Positions 32,706-42,451 of a stretch of DNA of 64,000 nt are shown here, in pieces. This stretch comes from Muribaculaceae bacterium. Lineage in GTDB: Bacteria > Bacteroidota > Bacteroidia > Bacteroidales > Muribaculaceae. The position numbers and the translations under genes are program-made. The stretch spans positions 186,001 to 250,000 of the forward strand of contig JAFYYU010000004.1 in assembly GCA_017557425.1 (NCBI GenBank), written 5' to 3'. The notes under the pieces are model-generated. The model saw nothing but the letters and a program-made list of their open reading frames with translations, did no database searches and was not told where the DNA came from. The stretch's first letter is position 1. Each line of letters starts with the position of its first letter.

Positions 32706-34319
32706 TTACAAGGGTATATTGCCATGTTTCTTGGCAGGATTGGTCAACTTCTTGGTGCGGAGTACTTCCAGGGCGCGGATCACGCGGAAACGGGTGTTCC
32801 TGGGCTCAATCACGTCATCAATGTAGCCATAACGGGCTGCGTTGTAAGGCGTGCAGAAGAGGTTGTTGTACTCGTCCTCCTTGTCCTGGACGAATTTCTT
32901 GCCGGCTTCGAGGAGTTCCTTGGCCTTGGCTTCATCGCCTGCTTCCTTGGCCTCATCAGCCTGCACCTTGAAGTTCTTGCTCTCCTTGGCGTAGAGAATC
33001 TCGGCGGCACCGGCAGCACCCATCACGGCGATTTCGGCGCTGGGCCAAGCGTAATTCAAGTCACCGCGCAGCTGCTTGCAGCTCATTACGATGTGCGAGC
33101 CGCCGTAGCTCTTGCGCAGGGTAACGGTTACCTTGGGAACAGTAGCCTCGCCATAGGCGTACAGCAACTTGGCGCCGTTCATGATGACGGCGTTGTACTC
33201 TTGTCCTGTACCGGGCAGGAAGCCGGGAACGTCAACAAGGGTTACCAAGGGGATATTGAAGGAGTCGCAGAAGCGTACGAAGCGGGCGCCCTTCTTCGAA
33301 GCGTTCACGTCAAGCACACCTGCCATGCAGTTAGGCTGGTTGGCGACAACACCTACCGACTGGCCGTTGAAGCGGGCAAAGCCCACGATAATGTTCTTGG
33401 CGAAGTCCTTGTGAACCTCCAGGAACTCACCGTTATCGACGATGGCGCTGATGACCTGATACATGTCGTAGGGATCGTTGGCGCTCTCGGGGATGATGTT
33501 GTTCAGGGCATCCTCCACGCGGTCGATGGGATCGGTGCACTCAACACGGGGAGTCTCTTCCATATTGTTGCTGGGCATGTAGCTCAACAGCTGACGGATG
33601 ATGGTGATGGCCTCTTCCTCGGTCTCAGCGGCAAAGTGTGCCACACCGCTCTTGCTGGCATGCACACCGGCACCACCCAGCTGCTCTTGGGTCACGTTCT
33701 CGCCTGTCACGGTCTTAACCACCTTGGGGCCGGTCAGGAACATGAAGGAGATACCCTTGGCCATGATGATGAAGTCGGTCAGGGCAGGGGAGTAAACGGC
33801 ACCACCGGCACAGGGGCCGAGAATGGCGCTGATCTGGGGAACCACACCCGATGCGTTGATGTTACGCTGGAAAATCTCGGCATAGCCGGCCAGGGCGTTC
33901 ACGCTCTCCTGGATGCGGGCACCACCCGAGTCATTCAGGCCAACGACAGGTGCACCCTGCTTCATGGCCAGATCCATTACCTTACACATCTTCAATGCCA
34001 TGGTCTCACCCAGTGAACCGCCAATAACGGTGGCATCCTGAGCAAACACATAGACCAGACGGCCGTCAACGGTACCGAAACCGGTTACAACACCGTCGCC
34101 ATCAAAGGTTTTCTTGTCCATGCCGAAGTTGGTGCAACGGTGCTGGACAAACATGTCCAGTTCCTCGAAGCTACCCTCGTCAAGGAGCATGTTGATGCGT
34201 TCACGGGCAGTGAATTTGCCCTTCTCGTGCTGCTTGGCAATAGCCTTCTCGCCACCGCCCAGGCGTGCTTTCTCGCGACGCTCGATCAGCTCTTGGATTT
34301 TATCTAATTGTTTTCCCAT
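32706..34319 (-). CDS. mmdA: Methylmalonyl-CoA decarboxylase alpha subunit (carboxyltransferase)
   Basis: 537 residues, two crotonase-fold carboxyltransferase domains. It moves the carboxyl group from (S)-methylmalonyl-CoA to biotin on the carrier, giving propionyl-CoA. Visible are GKFTARERINMLLDEGSFEE, FAQDATVIGGSLGE, GLNDSGGARIQE (acyl-CoA oxyanion loop), FLTGPKVVKTVTGE, VDVPGFLPGTGQE and KSYGGSHIVM. The C-terminus KKHGNIPL is typical. Propionyl-CoA carboxylase beta chains are nearly indistinguishable; the adjacent Na+-pump subunits argue for the decarboxylase. Confidence 0.93.
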   Translation of the reverse strand: MGKQLDKIQELIERREKARLGGGEKAIAKQHEKGKFTARERINMLLDEGSFEELDMFVQHRCTNFGMDKKTFDGDGVVTGFGTVDGRLVYVFAQDATVIGGSLGETMALKMCKVMDLAMKQGAPVVGLNDSGGARIQESVNALAGYAEIFQRNINASGVVPQISAILGPCAGGAVYSPALTDFIIMAKGISFMFLTGPKVVKTVTGENVTQEQLGGAGVHASKSGVAHFAAETEEEAITIIRQLLSYMPSNNMEETPRVECTDPIDRVEDALNNIIPESANDPYDMYQVISAIVDNGEFLEVHKDFAKNIIVGFARFNGQSVGVVANQPNCMAGVLDVNASKKGARFVRFCDSFNIPLVTLVDVPGFLPGTGQEYNAVIMNGAKLLYAYGEATVPKVTVTLRKSYGGSHIVMSCKQLRGDLNYAWPSAEIAVMGAAGAAEILYAKESKNFKVQADEAKEAGDEAKAKELLEAGKKFVQDKEDEYNNLFCTPYNAARYGYIDDVIEPRNTRFRVIRALEVLRTKKLTNPAKKHGNIPL

Positions 34320-34332
34320 GTCGATTTGGATA

Positions 34333-34752
34333 TTACTTATTGGGATTCTCGCAAAGCTCTAACAGTGCGCCACAAGTGGTCTTGGGGTGAAGGAAGGCGA
34401 TATTCAGGCCCTCAGCGCCCTTACGGGGCTGTGCGTCGATAACGCGGCCACCCTTCTCCTGTACCTCGTTCAATGCGTTCTGAACGCCATCCTCAACGGC
34501 AAAAGCAACGTGCTGGATGCCACCACGGCCACCGTTCTTCTCGATGAACTTGGCGATAGCGCTCTCGGGGCCAGTAGCCTCCAGGAGCTCAATCTTGGTC
34601 TGGCCAACCTGGAAGAAGGCGGTCCTTACCTTTTGGTCAGCAACTTCTTCAATTGCAAAGCACTTGAAGCCCAGCATGTTCTCATAGAAAGGAATAGCCT
34701 CCTCGAGCGAGGTAACGGCGATTCCTACATGTTCGATGTGCGAAATGTTCAT
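34333..34752 (-). CDS. mce: Methylmalonyl-CoA epimerase
   Basis: Interconverts (R)- and (S)-methylmalonyl-CoA, linking the B12-dependent mutase to the decarboxylase in the succinate-propionate route. 139 residues, vicinal-oxygen-chelate fold. Metal ligands are visible in ISHIEHVGIAV (His), GGIQHVAFAV (His) and the C-terminal GALLELCE (Glu). First gene of the operon, 13 nt before mmdA. A -7 box (TAATTTTG, 34811-34818 minus) is about 58 nt upstream. The mutase genes are not in the window. Confidence 0.95.
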   Translation of the reverse strand: MNISHIEHVGIAVTSLEEAIPFYENMLGFKCFAIEEVADQKVRTAFFQVGQTKIELLEATGPESAIAKFIEKNGGRGGIQHVAFAVEDGVQNALNEVQEKGGRVIDAQPRKGAEGLNIAFLHPKTTCGALLELCENPNK

Positions 34753-34810
34753 AACTTTCTGGTTTTTAAATAATTATTTATTTGAAATACGTAATTCTCA
34801 AAATATCGCA

Positions 34811-34818
34811 CAAAATTA
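34811..34818 (-). promoter_or_regulatory. -7 box of the mce-mmd operon
   Basis: TAATTTTG on the minus strand, about 58 nt from the mce start; no convincing -33 box. The rest of the 230-bp spacer (34753-34982) is AT-rich without recognisable structure. Confidence 0.45.
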
Positions 34819-34982
34819 CAAAAAATATCTTTTAAATAATGTGGTCATCAGCCTAAAAACAATCATTGTATATGCAAAAAAAATGTTTTAAACATTCTGA
34901 AGACTATATAGCGTCAAAAAAGACCGCGACACGTGCCACAGTCAGTCACTTATGGATGAAAAAGAAAGGATAGTGCGTTTTA

Positions 34983-35660
34983 CTACTTCAAACGGAACAT
35001 ATATCCCAGCGTGACCGTGATGGTCATGGAATTGGAGCTGGAAAAGATGTCGGTCTTGTGGTTGGGGAAGACGTCGGTCAATCCGTAGTAGAAACGGCCC
35101 TCTAACAATAGGGAATGTTTAGGATTGAGGTTGAGTTCCATGCCCGCACCGCCACAAATGCCGTAATCGAGCTTGTTCTTGACTTTCAATGTCATTTGCT
35201 CAATATGGCGGTTGTCGTTGATGAAATAATCCAGGCCAGCGGCATCCTGATAAGAAAAGTTGGACTTAATGCCGTCGCCGAGCATCACATTGATCTCAGG
35301 CCCCAGATTAAAGAATCCTTTAACCCGCTGGTTCCCAAAGAAAATGTGGGTCATAATCGGCAATTCAAGATATGTGAGACGATGGCTGTAGTTGTAGTCA
35401 CTCTCATCAAATGCCTCCTTCCAGCCACGCTGGATCACGTTGAGCTCAGCAACAAGTCCATAATTTTTCTCCTCAATATAACGGAACATCGCACCGACTG
35501 TCATGCCCGGCAGCATCGCTTGCTGCACAGTGGGGTTGAAGTTGACACGTGATAATGACATGCCAGCCTTGCCACCAACGGCAATCGTCCCTTCGTAATG
35601 GGTTTGTGCCGAAGCGAGCAGTGCTGCCAGTGCCGTTAAGAGGAAAAAGATGCGCCTCAT
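34983..35660 (-). CDS. Outer membrane beta-barrel protein (PorT-like)
   Basis: 225 residues: signal peptide (MRRIFFLLTALAALLASAQ), then alternating barrel strands (GTIAVGGKAGMSLSRVNF, YGLVAELNVIQRGW, LTYLELPIMTHIFFG, SLLLEGRFYYGL) and an aromatic-rich end (TITVTLGYMFRLK). It fits the PF13568 barrel family. 'LTYLELPIMTHIFFG' is the conserved strand of that family. The ATG overlaps the TGA of the LysM gene by four nt, so translation is coupled and a functional link with that envelope protein is likely. Confidence 0.78.
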   Translation of the reverse strand: MRRIFFLLTALAALLASAQTHYEGTIAVGGKAGMSLSRVNFNPTVQQAMLPGMTVGAMFRYIEEKNYGLVAELNVIQRGWKEAFDESDYNYSHRLTYLELPIMTHIFFGNQRVKGFFNLGPEINVMLGDGIKSNFSYQDAAGLDYFINDNRHIEQMTLKVKNKLDYGICGGAGMELNLNPKHSLLLEGRFYYGLTDVFPNHKTDIFSSSNSMTITVTLGYMFRLK

Positions 35661-37681
35661 TTCACATGGACGGTAATCTGGTGATCAGTCGAGAAGTGGA
35701 CAACCTCGATGGCTTGATTGGTGTAACCGCGCCAGTTGTTCCCGCGTTCCCAGCGGAAACTCGTCTGAATACCTTTGTAGAGCGGTGTCTCGTCATCAAT
35801 AATGCCATCTACACCCAGAGATTTGAGCAGGTACATACCCGTGTCATAACCCATAATGGCCATATTGGGAACCGCTGACAACGGCTCTCCGCCAAAGTTG
35901 GTCTTATAAGCACTCTCCAGATCGCGGGTACGGAATCCCTTTGCATTAAAGAATCGCGTGAACATATAGGTATCAACATCCTGAAGGTCTGTCTGATAGT
36001 CCTTGAGGTAAAGCACATACTCAGGGTAAGCAATCAACGACAGATCGCAGTCAAACCGCTCGCTCTTGACCTGCTTGAGCGCTTTGATATATTTCTTGAT
36101 CAAAGTCTTGTCGCCCGATGAGGGAATGAAAACATACTTGGAACCGGGATCCATCTGGTTAGATATGTCGTTGTAAGTAAGCTCACCGTTCACGTTGATG
36201 GTTGCCGTGGAATACTTCTTGCGGTTGATGTGCGTGCGCATGTGTTCAAACATCTCCTTGTCTTCCTCACTGGAGGCGTTCAGGAAGATCACATTATAGC
36301 CCTTGAATTGCTCATCAAACCACCTCATCACATCATGCATCATCTCGTTGGTAGGAGTGTTGACCTGATAGACGTATGGGTTGTCGAGATAATCCTCGTT
36401 CTTGGTAGTGAAGCAATTCATCACAGGCACAGCATTGGCTTTGCCGAAGGCATTGATTCTGGCCAATTGTTGGGGCTCACTGGGAGCAATAATCATGTTC
36501 ATGGTCCTGAGTTCAGGCAAGGCGAGAATACTGTCAGTTACATTCAGGTTGTGCTGGGTATCATAGACCTTGAGGTTGATGTGCTTGTCCGTGATGCGGC
36601 TCACACTGTCCATCGCCAATAAAAAGCCCTTATAGTAGTCTGTATAAAGGTAGGCCTGTTTGGGCGGTGCGCTCTTGTGCAGCTGGAAAGGCAGCACCAG
36701 TGCGATATTCACCTCGTTCTCAAGCCTTTTGGCAACCAGATTATCATACAAGTCCTGCATGCGGGGCTCATAATAATTGCGGAGTTCCTCGATGGGAATG
36801 GTGGCCATCTCGCCGTTTACACGCTCGGTAAAGGGTTTGGGCAGGATTATGGTCTTGCCTTTCTTGACCTTCTTCAAGTCAGGATTGGCCGCCTTAAGCT
36901 CTGCTTCGCTGATGCCGTTGTCGTTGGCAATGGAGGCGTAAGTCTCGCCGCGTTGAACTTCATACTTATAGTTGCGGCGGCCCGTACGCTCATAGATGAA
37001 GGGCAGGGCAGAGTTGCTGACCACTTTCACTTTGGCTCCGGGGATGTATTGGTAGGGTTTCAATCCAGGGTTAGCCGTAATGATGCCTTCGATCGAGGAA
37101 TTGTATTGTTTGGCAAGGCTAAAAATGTCCTCGCCTTCCTTGATCTGATGGTAAACGACTTCTACGTCTTGTGTCTGAATTGATGCCGGGGTGGAATTAT
37201 TGTTGAAAGCGTTGGCCACTTGCTGGCTGGCATTGACGGCAGAAGCGGTCGGAATAATCAGCTTTTGGCCTATTTTAATGCCGTTTTCAGAGCCTGGATT
37301 AGCTGCGATGAGCGCATCCACAGTCACGCCGTACTTCTTGGCCAGGCCATAAAGCGTCTCGCCCTGTTCCACAACATGCACCTCGTTGGATGGAGCAGTA
37401 TTGACTCGAGCAGCTGTGGCGGTATTGGCATTTCCCTCGATCGGGAAATACAATATCATGCCACTGGTGATACCGTCAGCGGCATCGGGATTGTTTTTAA
37501 TAATGTAGTCCTTGGTAATCCCTAATTTTGCGGCAATGTCATAGATGCTCTCGCCGGCACTGGTGTCGTAGCGGTAGAATTCCTGGCCGCCGATCTGTGT
37601 ACGTGGCAGATTCATTTGGGCCTGTACCGCAGTGGCGAGAAGTGCCAATACGGCAAAAACAATAATATTTTTAGCTTTCAT
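35657..37681 (-). CDS. LysM protein with C-terminal periplasmic-binding-like domain
   Basis: 674 residues: signal peptide (MKAKNIIVFAVLALLATAVQAQ), then four LysM peptidoglycan-binding repeats, roughly at 36-85 (ESIYDIAAKLGITKDYIIKN), 105-150 (ETLYGLAKKYGVTVDALIAA), 170-220 (EDIFSLAKQYNSSIEGIITA) and 240-285 (ETYASIANDNGISEAELKAA). Residues 325-674 resemble type 1 periplasmic binding folds (VNIALVLPFQLHK, DYYKGFLLAMDSV, MIIAPSEPQQLARI). It should sit on the cell wall in the periplasm; ligand unknown. Promoter box TAAATTTG at 37756-37763. It is translationally coupled to the beta-barrel gene. Confidence 0.8.
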   Translation of the reverse strand: MKAKNIIVFAVLALLATAVQAQMNLPRTQIGGQEFYRYDTSAGESIYDIAAKLGITKDYIIKNNPDAADGITSGMILYFPIEGNANTATAARVNTAPSNEVHVVEQGETLYGLAKKYGVTVDALIAANPGSENGIKIGQKLIIPTASAVNASQQVANAFNNNSTPASIQTQDVEVVYHQIKEGEDIFSLAKQYNSSIEGIITANPGLKPYQYIPGAKVKVVSNSALPFIYERTGRRNYKYEVQRGETYASIANDNGISEAELKAANPDLKKVKKGKTIILPKPFTERVNGEMATIPIEELRNYYEPRMQDLYDNLVAKRLENEVNIALVLPFQLHKSAPPKQAYLYTDYYKGFLLAMDSVSRITDKHINLKVYDTQHNLNVTDSILALPELRTMNMIIAPSEPQQLARINAFGKANAVPVMNCFTTKNEDYLDNPYVYQVNTPTNEMMHDVMRWFDEQFKGYNVIFLNASSEEDKEMFEHMRTHINRKKYSTATINVNGELTYNDISNQMDPGSKYVFIPSSGDKTLIKKYIKALKQVKSERFDCDLSLIAYPEYVLYLKDYQTDLQDVDTYMFTRFFNAKGFRTRDLESAYKTNFGGEPLSAVPNMAIMGYDTGMYLLKSLGVDGIIDDETPLYKGIQTSFRWERGNNWRGYTNQAIEVVHFSTDHQITVHVK

Positions 37682-37755
37682 AATCAATATATTGTCTTGT
37701 AGTACTTAAAGCAATGGTTGAAATATTAGACTCGTTTTTGGGCCTAATAATTTGG

Positions 37756-37763
37756 CAAATTTA
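37756..37763 (-). promoter_or_regulatory. -7 box of the LysM/beta-barrel operon
   Basis: TAAATTTG on the minus strand, 75 nt upstream of the ATG at 37681, in the spacer after dnaG. Confidence 0.4.
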
Positions 37764-37814
37764 CTGTTTTTTGGCCGAAAAGGCAGGAATTCTGCTGCAA
37801 AAAAACAGAAAAAT

Positions 37815-40055
37815 TTACTTGGGATTAACAACCCGATCACCGATAATGGCAGCCAACTGATGTCTCACGTGGTATAAATCCTGTAGTTGTTCCATCAACT
37901 TGGGCTGCTCCTCAATTGGAGCCTGGGCGATTTTTGCCTTGATTTCGTTGATGCGCAGCACAAGCAGGGCATTCTTCCAATTATAGAGCCGTGCGGGCAC
38001 AAGGGTCAGCAATTTATCCCGCTCCTCGATAATGACAGCAAACTGAGTGTGGATTTTGCTCAATTGGGGCAGATTGTCGGCTGCGAGGTCACAGGCAAGT
38101 TGACGTACCGGATCATCATCCAACGAACAGAGGATTTTAATCAGATAATCACTGCTGAATTCATTGAGTTCCTCCTTTGCACGTACATTGGCTCGGGCAG
38201 TTGCGGCTTTCTCTTTGCGCTCCTGTGCATTAATGAGTGCTGTACTGTCGAATGCTTCAGGTTCATCGGCATCGAGACGCTCCATTTCTTGGGCTATGTA
38301 CTGCTTAGTCCTCTCCTCAAGCTGGGCGGTAAATACCTCGAGATCTTGATAGTAGGGGGTGATATACCGCTTGGCGATATCAAAAGTGCGGCGGTATAGC
38401 GGGTTGCTGAAACTCATCTTATCCAGCAGCAACTCGTTATTGATGTGCTCAAGCACTGTGGTGTGCCTAACAGTCCCGTCCTCATATTCGGTATCAGCCA
38501 GGTAACACATACCGTAATTGACCACTAACCTGATGATTTCACGCTCCTGAGCATCGACATCAGCAGCCCCGCTTGCCGAGCGGCCGGAAATGGGTGCTAT
38601 TTCATCTGGGGTGAGCTGTTCAACTGTTTCATCAACAGGCACATCAGCGGGATGTGGCGCATCAATGTTGACAGGGGGCACGCCTTCGCCTTGTGTGGCT
38701 AAACGCTGTTCCCGGGCTTGCTGTTGCTGTCGTTCTTTACGCCATTGCTCGATATACTTGCCACGGTACTGCTTTATCTGCCTAAGGATGGTTTTCTCAT
38801 CCATGCCGAACAGGTTGCTGCATTCTTTGGCATAGACCATTCGGGCAATTTCATCAGGTATGATGGCAATGGACTTGACAACATCGGTAATGGCGGCTGT
38901 GCGCTTGATCGGGTCGTTTTGCGCATCCTTAAGTACCACACTGGTCTTGAAGTTGATGAAATCCTCCTCATTCTGCTTGATGTATTCCTCTACTTCAGTA
39001 TGACTGTGGGCACGCACAAAGGTGTCAGGATCGTCCTCGGGAGGCAGAGGCAACACCTTGATATTCAGTCCTTCCTTGAGCAACATATCAACTCCACGTA
39101 TGGCCGCTTTTACACCCGCCTCGTCACCATCAAACATCTCGGTTACATTGTTTGTGAAACGACGAATGGCATGGATGTGCCCCTCGGTAAGCGCTGTGCC
39201 CGACGAGGCAATGACATTCTTAAAACCGGCTTGGTGCATCGAAATAACATCGGCATAACCCTCCACAATGAAACATTTCTCCTGTTTGCTGATCTCACGT
39301 TTTGCCTGGTACAGGCCGTAAATGACATCACGCTTGGAATAGATGGCCGATTCCGGAGAGTTGACATATTTGGCAACGTTCTTGTCTTTCTTGAGCGTTC
39401 TGCCGCCAAAGGCGATAACCTTACCTGCGATATTCATGATGGGAAACATGACTCGGCCCCTGAAGCGGTCATGACCGCCACGGTCATCAGGGATACACAG
39501 GCCGACATCAAACAAAAGTTGCGGATTAAAGCCCTGGGCAACAGCGGAGTTATAGAAATCGGCATATCCCTCGCTCGAGTATCCCAGCCTGAATTCACGT
39601 ATCGTAGCATCATTAAACCCCCTTTCCTTGAAGTAGGAGAGTCCGATGTCCTGACCAGCCTGTGTCTCGTGTAACTGCTTTTCAAAATAGTCACATGCCC
39701 ATTCGTTGAGCATGAGCATGGCCTCCCGCTCGCTCTGTGCCTGCTTTTCGTCATCTGTGAGCTCTTTTTCGTGTATCTCAATATGGTATTTGCGGGCGAG
39801 ATAACGCAACGCCTCAGGGTAACTGAGCTGCTCATGCTTCATGATGAAGTTGACCGCACTACCGCCTTCACCACAGGCAAAGCACTTGCAAATGCCCTTA
39901 GCACGTGACACGTAAAATGATGGCCGACGATCGTTGTGGAACGGGCACAGGCCAATCCAGTTGGCGCCACGCCGTTTGAGGCTCACAAAGTCGCTCACCA
40001 CGTCGACGATGTCGGCAGCGTCAAGAATCTGTTGTACTGTATTGTGGTCAATCAT
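37815..40055 (-). CDS. dnaG: DNA primase
   Basis: Makes RNA primers for replication. 746 residues: an N-terminal CHC2 zinc domain (Cys37, His40, Cys58, Cys61 in GLCPFHNDRRPSF and CKCFACGEGG), an RNA polymerase/TOPRIM core (VIAFGGRTLKKDKNVAKY, CFIVEGYADVISMHQAG, MFDGDEAGVKAAIRG with the metal-binding Asp residues) and a long C-terminal helicase-binding region with a charged linker. It is longer than E. coli DnaG (581), as usual in Bacteroidetes. It follows the TPR gene by 15 nt and is probably co-transcribed. Confidence 0.96.
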   Translation of the reverse strand: MIDHNTVQQILDAADIVDVVSDFVSLKRRGANWIGLCPFHNDRRPSFYVSRAKGICKCFACGEGGSAVNFIMKHEQLSYPEALRYLARKYHIEIHEKELTDDEKQAQSEREAMLMLNEWACDYFEKQLHETQAGQDIGLSYFKERGFNDATIREFRLGYSSEGYADFYNSAVAQGFNPQLLFDVGLCIPDDRGGHDRFRGRVMFPIMNIAGKVIAFGGRTLKKDKNVAKYVNSPESAIYSKRDVIYGLYQAKREISKQEKCFIVEGYADVISMHQAGFKNVIASSGTALTEGHIHAIRRFTNNVTEMFDGDEAGVKAAIRGVDMLLKEGLNIKVLPLPPEDDPDTFVRAHSHTEVEEYIKQNEEDFINFKTSVVLKDAQNDPIKRTAAITDVVKSIAIIPDEIARMVYAKECSNLFGMDEKTILRQIKQYRGKYIEQWRKERQQQQAREQRLATQGEGVPPVNIDAPHPADVPVDETVEQLTPDEIAPISGRSASGAADVDAQEREIIRLVVNYGMCYLADTEYEDGTVRHTTVLEHINNELLLDKMSFSNPLYRRTFDIAKRYITPYYQDLEVFTAQLEERTKQYIAQEMERLDADEPEAFDSTALINAQERKEKAATARANVRAKEELNEFSSDYLIKILCSLDDDPVRQLACDLAADNLPQLSKIHTQFAVIIEERDKLLTLVPARLYNWKNALLVLRINEIKAKIAQAPIEEQPKLMEQLQDLYHVRHQLAAIIGDRVVNPK

Positions 40056-40070
40056 CTCTTTATCATTGAA

Positions 40071-42290
40071 TTATTCGGGTTTAATGCCACATACGGCATC
40101 AGGAATCAGCGCCTGGTCAACAGTGGATATACCATGGAGCCTTAATTCCATTGCGTCTTCCTTAAAAGCAGCTCTGAATTTGTGAGTGTCACCATCCATG
40201 CTTCGCAACGACTCGCGGTATGACTCGATAGCATGTTGGGGCTCTCCTTGGCACAACAGCACGTGGCCGCGGTTCAGGTAATCCTGGGGCGAGGGTTTGT
40301 CGTCATGAATGATACGGTCATAGTAGTCTATCGCCCGATCATAGTCGTTTAACAAGAACGAACACCATGCGATAGGCCGCCAGGCGCGATGTTTTGCATC
40401 GTGCATCAGATCGGCTTTGAAATATTGCTGGAGAGCTTCGTTGGTTCGGTTGAGCTCCAGCAGGATGTGTCCTATCGTCAACGTCAGTGAAACACTCTCG
40501 GGAATGATGCTCTCGGCGCAGCGGTAATATTCAAGCGCCGTCTCTAACTTGCCAATAGCCCGATAACAGGACGCCATGTGACGGATGTTCCATGCATCGT
40601 CTTCATGCATCAACTCATATCTTTTATAATAATTGAGAGCTTGCTCTGGTTTTCCGGCATTCTGATAGGCAAAACCTATCTTCTGATAGATGTGGTCGTC
40701 ATTCACATCATCCATTCCTTCAAGCCGCGTAAAACAGTTGATGGCGTCATCGTAGAACTGGTTCTTGAAATAGAGTGTGCCCAGTAACTCCAGCACATGG
40801 GGGTCCCGTGTTACCTGGACCAAGGGTAGGCAATCGGTCATGTCAAGCCCGGCGAGATCCATCACGGCAATGAATTCCCGACGTCGAGAGAACAGCTTGA
40901 AAAAGCGGTATAAGTCCTGAATAAAAGCATTGACGATACTTACTCGCTGTTTGCTGTTATCAGGCAATTCAGCTTGCCGTGCCTCATTCAGGGCGGCATT
41001 TTGCTCCTCGAGTTGGGCCGACATCAACGAGCGTTGCGAATCGGGTAGGGCGCCCAGTGACAGACAGAAGGAATACTTGTCGCTGTTGCACAAGTAGGGT
41101 GCATGCTGCACCACCTCGGCCAGTGACAGCTTGTCGGCACCCAGATTCTCCAGCACTGTCGAATGGGCGGAATAGAAGGGCAGAAACCAATTGCTCAAAG
41201 TCTTAAAGAACGGGAACGTCTTTAAGTGGGCAAATGTGGCGATAAACACGTCGCTGCCCTCGAGCTGCATGGCGTTGAACTCTTCAATCTTGCGGGTCAT
41301 TCCCGACTGATCCAGCCATTCTTGCCATTCAGGGTTTGCCTCGATATCGCTCAAATCAATGATTTGGGTGTCCTTGTCTTTGAGTTTGTCAATGATGTCC
41401 GGCCTCATCTTCATGATGTTGGGGATCAGGTCATCACGCACGCGATGCTTGACATTCTCGGTGTTGCGGGAGCGGGCGAGCTGTACCTGGATGCTCCAAA
41501 CGTCTTGTTTGAAATCAGGCATATCAAGCATTGCATCTATCCTCGTACGAATGGCTCGTGACGATGCCGTGCGGCGTCTGTGTGCCAGCATGGTCAGCAT
41601 CGCACATGCTAAAGCCCGCAATTGTACCTGCGGATCATCGCTCATTGAATAGGCCTCAAGCAGGATAAGCAATTTGTTTTCATCATAAAACTTCATCAAA
41701 CCCAGCATCAACGCGGAGACAAGCAGACAACGCGTGTGGACGGGCAAGATGTCACCGTTGATGCACAACCTCAGTGTACTGGCATCATCGTTTGAGAGAG
41801 GAAATGATGACCATATCCTGTTGAATAATTTCGTTTCGAGTGCTTCAGTCTCGTGCAATCGTGACAAAATGACATGACTATCACCTTGCTCAGCATTGGC
41901 TGACTGCAGCAGTGCCAATTCTTTCAACGATTCACGATACTCCTCAACAATGCTCACTAGGGACGTGCTGCCCAGTTCACGGCGTCTGGTGTAAAACACG
42001 TCTGGACTGACTCGTTCCAGCAATCCCATGTAACACTGGTCATTGAGGGTGTATAATGATTGGCGAATACCCGACAGGATCTCATCTCGTTGGGGATCCA
42101 TCACGCCTTGTTCAAGATAACTGAGCATGAAGGTATAAGACATGCGCAGGCGAACCAGCTCATCGTTCATGTCGGCACGGCCATACTCTGCGATAAGTAG
42201 CGCTAAATGCCCTAACGCGTCATTAATAGCCGCCTCGTCGATACATTGAGTCGTTGACTGGTGTTCTTTCTCTATTTCTTGTAATGTCAT
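40071..42290 (-). CDS. Large TPR-repeat protein of unknown function
   Basis: About 739 residues, no signal peptide or membrane segment, so cytoplasmic. The first 480 residues are helical and not recognised. From about 500 to the end, TPR-like helix pairs are visible (LGTLYFKNQFYDDAINCFTR, IGFAYQNAGKPEQALNYYKR, MASCYRAIGKLETALEYYR, LNRGHVLLCQGEPQHAIESY). Probably a scaffold. ATG 42290 is chosen because a -7 box at 42337-42344 predicts transcription starting near 42333, too close to the upstream ATG at 42335. It precedes dnaG by 15 nt. Confidence 0.65.
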   Translation of the reverse strand: MTLQEIEKEHQSTTQCIDEAAINDALGHLALLIAEYGRADMNDELVRLRMSYTFMLSYLEQGVMDPQRDEILSGIRQSLYTLNDQCYMGLLERVSPDVFYTRRRELGSTSLVSIVEEYRESLKELALLQSANAEQGDSHVILSRLHETEALETKLFNRIWSSFPLSNDDASTLRLCINGDILPVHTRCLLVSALMLGLMKFYDENKLLILLEAYSMSDDPQVQLRALACAMLTMLAHRRRTASSRAIRTRIDAMLDMPDFKQDVWSIQVQLARSRNTENVKHRVRDDLIPNIMKMRPDIIDKLKDKDTQIIDLSDIEANPEWQEWLDQSGMTRKIEEFNAMQLEGSDVFIATFAHLKTFPFFKTLSNWFLPFYSAHSTVLENLGADKLSLAEVVQHAPYLCNSDKYSFCLSLGALPDSQRSLMSAQLEEQNAALNEARQAELPDNSKQRVSIVNAFIQDLYRFFKLFSRRREFIAVMDLAGLDMTDCLPLVQVTRDPHVLELLGTLYFKNQFYDDAINCFTRLEGMDDVNDDHIYQKIGFAYQNAGKPEQALNYYKRYELMHEDDAWNIRHMASCYRAIGKLETALEYYRCAESIIPESVSLTLTIGHILLELNRTNEALQQYFKADLMHDAKHRAWRPIAWCSFLLNDYDRAIDYYDRIIHDDKPSPQDYLNRGHVLLCQGEPQHAIESYRESLRSMDGDTHKFRAAFKEDAMELRLHGISTVDQALIPDAVCGIKPE

Positions 42291-42336
42291 CGGTTGTCTA
42301 GCATGAAAGTTTGCCCCAAAAACAGCAAATACCATG

Positions 42337-42344
42337 CAAAATTA
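42337..42344 (-). promoter_or_regulatory. -7 box of the TPR-dnaG operon
   Basis: TAATTTTG on the minus strand; it helps decide the start of the TPR gene at 42290. Confidence 0.4.
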
Positions 42345-42407
42345 ACAATAATTGCATTGAAAAACGAATTTTCTGAGCGAATAATGTTGATTATAGAAAA
42401 ATTTCCT

Positions 42408-42415
42408 TAATTTTG
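42408..42415 (+). promoter_or_regulatory. -7 box of DUF4293-nhaD
   Basis: TAATTTTG, 36 nt upstream of the ATG at 42452; TTG at 42387-42389 gives an 18-nt spacing. It is divergent from the TPR-dnaG promoter. Confidence 0.5.
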
Positions 42416-42451
42416 CCGCAGATTATTCACTAACTAAATAAAAGAAAGATT

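Noticed and set aside
32565..34016. A 483-codon open frame on the plus strand opposite mmdA and the OadG-like gene
   Set aside because: It is an antisense shadow of well-identified genes. The predicted protein is an unstructured His/Gly/Val-rich chain with no domain. Similar shadows lie opposite pheS (2140-2928), mmdB (30035-31132) and dnaE (60830-61723).
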